NCBI GenBank assembly: GCA_036924285.1
Contig: JAYKYS010000014.1
Span: 4,092,001 to 4,156,000 of the forward strand
Direction: 5' to 3'
DNA length: 64,000 nucleotides
Origin: Asterella californica
Taxonomy: Eukaryota; Streptophyta; Marchantiopsida; Marchantiales; Aytoniaceae
The notes under the pieces are model-generated. The model was not told where the DNA came from. It saw nothing but the letters and a program-made list of their open reading frames with translations, and did no database searches. How positions within the stretch are numbered: the first letter of the stretch is position 1; each line of letters opens with the position of its first letter. This document shows positions 57,571 through 64,000 of this stretch, in pieces. The position numbers were made by a program, and so were the translations under genes.

Positions 57571-57782
57571 GCAAGACTGTAGTCGATGTGAAGCGCATAT
57601 GTTGTGATCGACGAAGCAAGTAAGCAAGACTGTAGCCAGTGTACAGTGCATACGTTGTGATCGACCAAGCGAGTAAGCAAGACTATAGCCGATGTGAAGC
57701 GCAAACATTGCGATCGACAAAGCAAGTAAGCAAGACTATAGTCGATGTGAAGCGAATATGTTGTGATCGACGAAGCAAGTTT
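57571..57782. repeat. 53-bp minisatellite, four units
   Basis: Units starting GCAAGACT(G/A)TAG begin at 57,571, 57,624, 57,677 and 57,730, so the period is exactly 53. Each contains a variant of GATGTGAAGCGCATATG and GTGATCGACGAAGCAAG. Units differ at several positions. There are no unique spacers, so it is a plain tandem repeat. Confidence 0.88.
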
Positions 57783-58764
57783 TATCAGGTGAGTTCGTAT
57801 GTTCTTTTTCTGCCATACTACGATGAAACTCACTACCACTTGTTATACACAACTGTGAGTGCTTATTTGGATTTACATTCATAGGCATCTCCCTTCGGAT
57901 GTACACGTAGACTACATTAGCTTTATGTATTTTATATGAATCTGTCTCCATGATAGAACCACATGTTCCAAACTGTTCTGCTTTAGTTTCCCTCAACTTT
58001 AAAACTTGAACAAGAGGGATGCTCTCACGTAGAAAAAAATGTACAGAAAAGACTCAGTCTTAGTTAAGCTTACTAGCTGCTAGACTTGTTCGGATAAGAT
58101 GCCGACATTGCTACCCCACATAATTCTTGAGGATCCTCAACGTTGCACGTCACATGGATGTAGCCTACCTCGCCCTAGCTTTCATCCCTTGAGTTCTTGA
58201 CTATCCAGTAATTCTGTCCTCCTGTAGTTTCGTATCCCACAGCAACAACTCCATGATCCAATTTGGTGCCATTACCGATCAATACGTAAAGCCTTGACTC
58301 CGACTGCAACACTATCCAAAGACGCTAGCTAGTACCAGCATCATGCAATATTACTCTTATTGAGTGATCGAGGTTTCTTGCTGAAAATAATTCAAAGAGC
58401 GAGAGATGTCATCTAGGTGAGATCTTCCATTGTCCTCAGCTGGAAATGCAACTTTGTAGCTCTTATATAAGAGAGCTCTACCTGTTAAGCTGCAGCTGTT
58501 TTGTTTTGAAATTCCTTAATTGCGCTCAAAGAACAGGAAAGGGCAGAAAATTCCTGATACTGAGGACAGCTTGGCTGAACATTGGAATTGCTCCTCTTCT
58601 TCGTAAATTTCTTAGCAGATTTGAGTCAAGACCGGTAATCCTGAAAGACTACCGGAAGTCATAACACTATATTCTAGAACTCCCCGGACTTGACTGAACT
58701 CTTCTTTTTATGCAGCTTGACATTTCTTTCCTACGCGTATTGCGCTTTGACCTCTGTTTTTCCA
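57783..58764. other. No recognisable gene; possible intron ahead of the LRR remnant
   Basis: Short frames only. The end, CTCTGTTTTTCCAG at 58,751-58,764, resembles a splice acceptor directly ahead of the LRR coding remnant. Confidence 0.35.
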
Positions 58765-59225
58765 GAGACTGGGAAGCTGGGTATGCTAGAAGAGCTTTCG
58801 TTAAACAACTGCGCTAGACTGGAGAAGCTATCGAAAGAGATTGGTAACTTGGCTTCTAAGAGAGGTTGAGTCTTAGCTCTTGTATAGGTCTGAAAGAGCT
58901 TCCTAGAGAGATAGGATGTCTCGGATCTTTGCTGCGGTTGTCGTTGAGTACCTGCACAGCGCTTCTCAGGCTACCAAAGGAACTTTGGTCTCTGACAAGT
59001 CTCCAGTCCCTAGACTTGGACTACTGCAAACACCTTACTCATCTACCAAAGGAGATACGTAATCTGATGTCTCTACAAAAACTCTCTTTAGACTGCTGCA
59101 CGAACCTCACCAAACCTCCGGCAGAAATCACAGGGCTACATTCATTACAGATCTAGAATTTGGTTGGATGTACGGGTCTTAAGGGTGATCTCCCTCCTGG
59201 ATTGCACAACCTGACAACAACGCTT
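58765..59225 (+). pseudogene. LRR protein fragment (resistance-gene-like)
   Basis: Leucine-rich repeats of the plant type with the core LxxLxLxxCxxLxxLPxEI. About six repeats are visible: one and a half at 58,765-58,855, then a frameshift near 58,858, then four (58,866-59,156, 96 residues), then a stop at 59,154-59,156 after which repeat-like sequence continues (NLVGCTGLKGDLPPGLHNL). No NB-ARC or kinase domain is present nearby. It is a broken fragment of an LRR gene. Confidence 0.75.
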
Positions 59226-60179
59226 AGATCATGTTAGAATAACGGAAAATCATCTCCAGATCCAGCGAATTAGCATAGCAAACGTCCCGATCCAGAGTGA
59301 AATTATCAGAGCGGTAACTCCTAAGCCACAACGAAACTACTGCATTACTAGTGAAGGTACTACTTTTGGTACACAGCAAAACTACGGTGAACCTCCTCGC
59401 CAAAGACTCTACTCACTCAGGAAAAGTAAAGCATCCTCATTTCCTACCTAGAAGATTCTAGTTCACTATAAAGGGGATAACAAAATACAGGCACTCCAAT
59501 GTTTCCTTCCGATCACTCAGTAGAGGAAAGTTGTAACAACGAGCTCGCAGTTGACATGTCGGCACCACATCTGAATCTGAACACTACAAGATCGAGAAGT
59601 GTAGACTTAACCAACAAAGGAATCAATGACCTACCCAAAGAGACAAGTGTCTGATCAACAGGCAATACTAATAGCTGTTTCCCACCTCCGCTGACTGGCA
59701 TGCAACCTGAAACTGTAGTGAAACAAAGATGCGGACATGACATTAATATACACTCATCAAGAGAGAGAGTTGAACAAGCTTAAATGAGCATAGATTGAGC
59801 CGAGCAAGGAGAAGCTTGGTACTCATAGCTATCAAAAGCACACAGAATGTTCAAATCCGACTTTCACAACATCTAGGCCTAGAAACTTACCGTGATCACA
59901 CTGGTTCTGACTTACGAAGAGTAACTGCTCGATTGAATACAAAAGGGAAGTGAATTACATACATGAAGTCTTCCATGCAGTCCGAATATTTTACTGTTGT
60001 ACGAATATTGAGAACAGCAGAAAAGCCTCGGCTTTATATATGTATACTAGAGGAACTAATCAAAAGATGATAGGCTTTGAGTTGTGATAAGTTCCAAGTA
60101 CAAATAATATATTTGTACTGTTGGAAGAAGTTTAAGCGAAGAAAAAGTTCTCATGTGACAAAATTTTTGTTCTAGCGCT
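59226..60179. other. No recognisable gene
   Basis: Short frames only, on both strands. Confidence 0.35.
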
Positions 60180-60850
60180 CATCTGTCACCTTAGATGCTC
60201 CAAATGTCTTGTTGCACTAAACTCGACTCCGTGTAGAAGCAAATTCGAACCTTCCTCAGAGACACAAAAGTCGCAGAGTGTGGATCATGGTCGGCTTAGA
60301 ACCATTTGTCCCATCGTTTGGTTTCGTTTCAGAGGAGATCTGTCTAGATCCAGGAAAATGTAGTAGTGTAGGACACTCGCACAGACTATAATTCGCACGT
60401 TCAGTCAGGACATAGGCAGTACACAGGTTTTAGTTGAAGATTTGTTCACTACAAGTCTTTTGTGTTCCGTATCCCAAAGTAGCAGTCGACCAAAATAATA
60501 GAAGAACGACGGACGATGCACAGTAAATAAGTTAGAAAAATGACGTTTCATACCCGCCACATAGTTCTCTTTTCAGTCATCTGTTAAAGCCTTTGCAGAC
60601 AGCTTTTTAGATTTGATTCTGAAGCACTGGAAAAAGCTGTCAGTCCCTCGGGAGGCGAATGCTCGCATTAGAAAAGAAATAAGCTCAGGTTTTTATCCTA
60701 AAGGCGGTTTGTTCTCCAAAAGCTTCAGGAGAAAATCTGCCCTTACAATTGATATGGGATGGGGATAATTTGAACAAAAAGGTACCCAATACAGTACACT
60801 TAGCGCTTTGATTAGGTCATGAACCTACAGAGCATGAGTGGTCCACTACC
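60180..60850 (-). repeat. Dispersed repeat, inverted copy of 29,383-29,800
   Basis: The reverse complement shares GGGTATGAAACGTCA with TTTTCTAACTTATTTA next to it, GCTGTCTGCAAAG and GGGACAAATGGTTCTAAGCC with the segment between the two ROCO copies. The edges are approximate. Confidence 0.6.
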
Positions 60851-62019
60851 GTAGTCACGGATTGAGTAGGGTATTTCAAACTTGCTCCATAAGCGTGAAG
60901 TGTGTTTATTGGGAACATTTCTATCGGCACAGCTTCAGGTCACAACAAATTTGCTAACTCCGTAGCAAGTTGGCGCACATTAGGCCCCTATCAGCTAATT
61001 ACTATTTAATTCTCTGAGTAATTTGTGGGTTACCTTATGGTTTTGCAATGTTCTATTCATTGGAAGAAGTTTTACATGGAAGTATTGAGACCAAGACGTT
61101 TCCACCGCTCAGGTCTAGTCGTCCTCCAAAATTGAAGGGAACCAGCCATCAATGCACTCATTGGCAGACTCGACAATCGAAGTTGGGTTGATGGAGGAGG
61201 AGGAGGAGGAGGAGGAGGAGGAATTGTTCATCATAGTATCTTATAACAGGGTCGTCACCAAGGTGGTGCAATAGGATGTCGTTTGGAGTCTGCGTTGAGG
61301 AATGAAGGTCTAGGTTTTGCAAGAATTACATGGTACACCTCTGAGACTTCTTGTTGCTGGTAAGCGCATCAAGTTGTTCAGAAGAAGAGGATAATCTGTT
61401 GAGATAGCCTAATTTTCTAGTAGGAACAGATTATAGATGTTAAGGAAGATCTCTTGCTCGAAGACGTCCAAGAGAACAATGACAACTTGAGAACTAAGAA
61501 AGAGTTAACACATATCAAAGGATATATATATGCAAGTTCAGAGGAGGTGAATGTCATACTTCATGATGTCTAATTCAGTGAAATAGATCTTCAGAAGACA
61601 CATTCCAGAAGAAGTTGTATTCAAGCTAAGCAGGAGTTAAGCTAAGACTGAGTTAGATAAGCTGCTCCTTAGCTTAATTTCAAGTTTCACTGAATGTATC
61701 AGAATGCAAAGTCGTTGAGGAGAGTGACCTCATGTCTTCAGTTGTGAGAAGTGGGGCAGTATGTGCAATAATTGGTATTATTTTTAAATTAAGAGAATAT
61801 GAAAGAGAGAAATCTATCGGTTCTGGCTTGTAAGTCTTCATATACATAACATGCAGATGTCAATGTGTAGGTGTTCCTGAGTACTATATTTTTGACTCAT
61901 CACTCAGTAGAAAGTGCACTATGTAGAAAAGTTGACGTAGAGAAAGTTAGTGAAGAATGTAAATACGACTTTACAGAATTGATATATGAGTTTTAATTCT
62001 CTTTTTCACAAGAACTGTC
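60851..62019. other. Unassigned DNA with a (GGA)n run and a hairpin
   Basis: (GGA)n spans 61,193-61,223 directly after an ATG at 61,191. The preceding GAAGTTGGGT, followed by ATGGAGGAGG, resembles the start of the ROCO gene at 31,885-31,909. An 11-bp inverted repeat, ATTCAGTGAAA/TTTCACTGAAT (61,573 and 61,685), encloses a second partial one based on AAGCTAAG; it may be a small foldback element. Confidence 0.4.
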
Positions 62020-62200
62020 ATCCTTAGTGGTAGAGGCGTTCACCTAGGAAGAACAAGTCTTAAGATCGAATCCTCCTAGCACGTGTTTCCTAAATTCAAG
62101 CATGTTGATCTCTTGATCTGGTCTATGTTGGACATGTAGTTTTGTCTTGCATGCACTATCGTATTGTATGAATTTTGTGCATGGAAGTTTTCCGAGCAAA
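62020..62200 (+). mobile_element. tRNA-derived SINE-like unit
   Basis: TTAGTGGTAGAGGCG (62,024-62,038) resembles a tRNA A box and D arm, and AGATCGAATCC (62,063-62,073) a B box, about 25 bases apart as in pol III promoters. The surrounding sequence does not fold as a complete tRNA and continues as unrelated DNA, so a SINE head is likelier than a tRNA gene. The 3' end and target duplication were not determined. Confidence 0.45.
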
Positions 62201-62889
62201 TACAAGGTTCATGGTTATGTAGTTCTCACGTAGATATGACGCGTGCAAGTAAACGTGCAACCAAGTAAATATCTATGCTAAGTGAAAAATAATTTTTTTT
62301 TACTCTTGCAAACCCAATCCAATTTTGGTATTTGCAATTCACACCAAATCCTTAGCCTAACAAGCTGAAACACCTTAGCCCTCCAGAAACCCTATCCATC
62401 CGTACCTGAAACACCTTAAACTGAGATTTGTAAGACGAGTAAGCTAAAGTTAGATTTCTATCCAAAATGTTGCTAAGTGTAAAAGCTCTAAAAATCAGCT
62501 TCTGACTTTGCTAGCTCGAACATCTCTAGTTTTCTCCTCCCAACTCCAAATCTAGTGCTTGCTATCTTGTTGGACTTGGTCAACACTAGGTCGCTTGTAC
62601 TATACCCAAAGTGACATCAAGATGACACCAAAGATCAAGAAATTTTTAATAAGCAAAGTCTTAGCTTAGCAAAGGATCTTCTTGTTTATGACACTCTTGT
62701 TTTTTTTCGATACGCTTGTGTACTAATAAAGACTCTTAATTGGAGGGGTGCTAAGCAACAGTGCTAGTTAACAAGAGTGTCACATCATACGCTTAGGATA
62801 TGGTACATTTATTGTCTAAGGAAGCTGACGACGCGTACGAGAGGAAGAAAAGGATTGAGGGGATCAGATTCTTGAGATTTCCAAGTGTT

Positions 62890-64000
62890 GGCTGCATCAA
62901 ACGAGTCCTTTACACTTCCAAGAGGTGTAAGTGAAGATCTTGTTGGTGGAGTGCCCTTTAGAGACGAAGATACACATTAGCCAAGAAATTCACAACACAC
63001 AAATGGCTCACCTGACATAGAAGAGACGGAATGTTTCAAAGAAACATTAATGACAATTTATTATCTTAGAGGAGTTCAGGTCAACTATACAAACGCACAC
63101 CCCTTAAAAAGTTGATGAAAAAATTCATCCATTCTTATGTAAACCTTTATACTATAAATAGAGATTTGATGAAATATTGTTGTAAGAAAGTATGCTTGTA
63201 GAGCATAGGTCTTGATCATCTGAAAATAGAATGTGAATGTCATTTCACTTTAGAAGAGAACAAAATACTTTTTCTCAATTCGAGAAAGTGTCTCTCTTGA
63301 ATAAGTAAATCAGAGAATGTAAACTCTATATAGTGAAAATGATATGTGTCATAGCACTTTCAAGGTTATTTTTGGTATAAGTAATGATCGTCTACGTAGA
63401 ATCCAAAGTGATGCCAAGGTCATCCAGCCTCCATACACATTTACTTATCATAGAAGAGTGCTGAGGTTTATATTACAAGAATGGTTGCTTATTTTTCTTG
63501 TCTCATTGTGGGAGACAGCAAACGCAATTAGTGACAATTTCCCTAACATCTATTAAAAAATGAAGTTTACTATTACTACAAGACAAATATGTCTTCTTTG
63601 GTTGAGGATCAAAGCTTTTATGTTTTTTCTCATTGACATGATATTGGCACCTATATTATCCATTGATGAGACTTCTTTGACTCAATAGATTCTCAAGTTG
63701 TGACTTCTGTGAGTAGATGAAGAATTAATAGAACCTGTGACATCCAAGTTCAGAGAAAGGTGAGAAATTTAAGTTGTTTGCTTCTTTATTATCTTGTAGA
63801 CTGTTATTCAAACTCATTTGTTCTTGCGGTGAGACATCTAATTTTTGACTTTCAGAAAAATATCAAAATTATGATTTACACTTACATTAAATACTGAAAT
63901 TTTTTTGATTGAAAATATTCTGTTGTCGATATTGTAAAAGTTTAAACTCTAATAACATCATTCATAGAAATAAATGTTAAAATTTGATCAACTAGTGTCT
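62890..64000 (+). repeat. LTR (runs off the window) with upstream internal end
   Basis: The LTR starts TGTAAGTGAAG at 62,926 after a short purine tract (AAGAGG), and its first about 1,075 bases are in the window. It is the reverse complement of 13,136-14,228. 62,890-62,925 matches 42,365-42,400 as the internal end. No polymerase remnant precedes it here. Confidence 0.75.
63153..63162 (+). promoter_or_regulatory. TATA box of the LTR
   Basis: TATAAATAGA lies about 230 bases into the LTR, and the corresponding position in the other copies keeps a TATA-like string (ATTATAAAGAG, ATTATAAGAAG). It fits an RNA polymerase II promoter in U3 and supports the plus orientation of this copy. Confidence 0.6.

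Noticed and set aside
57571..57782. CRISPR array
   Set aside because: The repeats are directly adjacent with no unique spacers, and the genome is eukaryotic.
62020..62100. A tRNA gene at 62,020
   Set aside because: Box-like words are present but there is no acceptor stem or anticodon arm.

Overview
The window looks like transposon-rich chromosomal DNA of a land plant, most likely a bryophyte. This is inferred from a multi-exon LRR-ROC-COR (ROCO) gene of the kind expanded in mosses and liverworts, from plant-type Ty3/gypsy, CACTA and SINE-like debris, and from GT-AG introns. Nothing is prokaryotic. I see one intact host gene (31,900-36,971); almost everything else is mobile DNA or decayed gene copies.

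The standout is a complete 9.9 kb Ty3/gypsy-type retrotransposon on the minus strand (278-10,193). It is flanked by a 4-base target duplication (CTTC) and has interrupted the Gag-like ORF of an older element. Its polyprotein runs Gag with two zinc knuckles, aspartic protease, a full C5 cytosine DNA methyltransferase, a UAG stop in the tobamovirus-type readthrough context CAGTCA, reverse transcriptase and RNase H, then integrase with a PHD finger in place of the usual chromodomain. It therefore appears to carry both a DNA-methylation writer and a histone-tail reader. The terminal repeats are permuted (B-internal-A-B-A instead of AB-internal-AB). An 11-base self-complementary primer site of Tf1 type lies directly against repeat B. 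The repeats are nearly identical, so the insertion is young, but gag carries a nonsense codon and frame changes, and RT and integrase are in different frames.

10.2-13.0 kb holds the rest of the interrupted element, including a protease remnant. 13.1-16.6 kb is a decayed minus-strand gypsy element with a 1.1 kb LTR; relatives of that LTR lie at 40.3, 42.4 and 62.9 kb. 17.1-26.6 kb is a nest: a 4.9 kb element (19,959-24,902, target duplication GAAGA) sits inside an older relative. Both encode a plant transposon-type ORF and are strikingly rich in GAAGAC/GTCTTC.

26.6-29.2 kb is a broken ROCO paralogue that has lost its GTPase domain. The intact ROCO gene follows with three exons and 1,581 codons; its first intron splits the P-loop glycine codon. 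40-51 kb contains LTR fragments, a degenerate minisatellite in two opposite orientations, a CACTA transposase remnant and two gypsy gag remnants. 51.3-57.1 kb is AT-rich with no recognisable gene. 57-64 kb contains a 53-bp minisatellite, an LRR pseudogene, an inverted copy of sequence lying between the ROCO copies, a tRNA-derived SINE-like unit, and an LTR running off the window edge.
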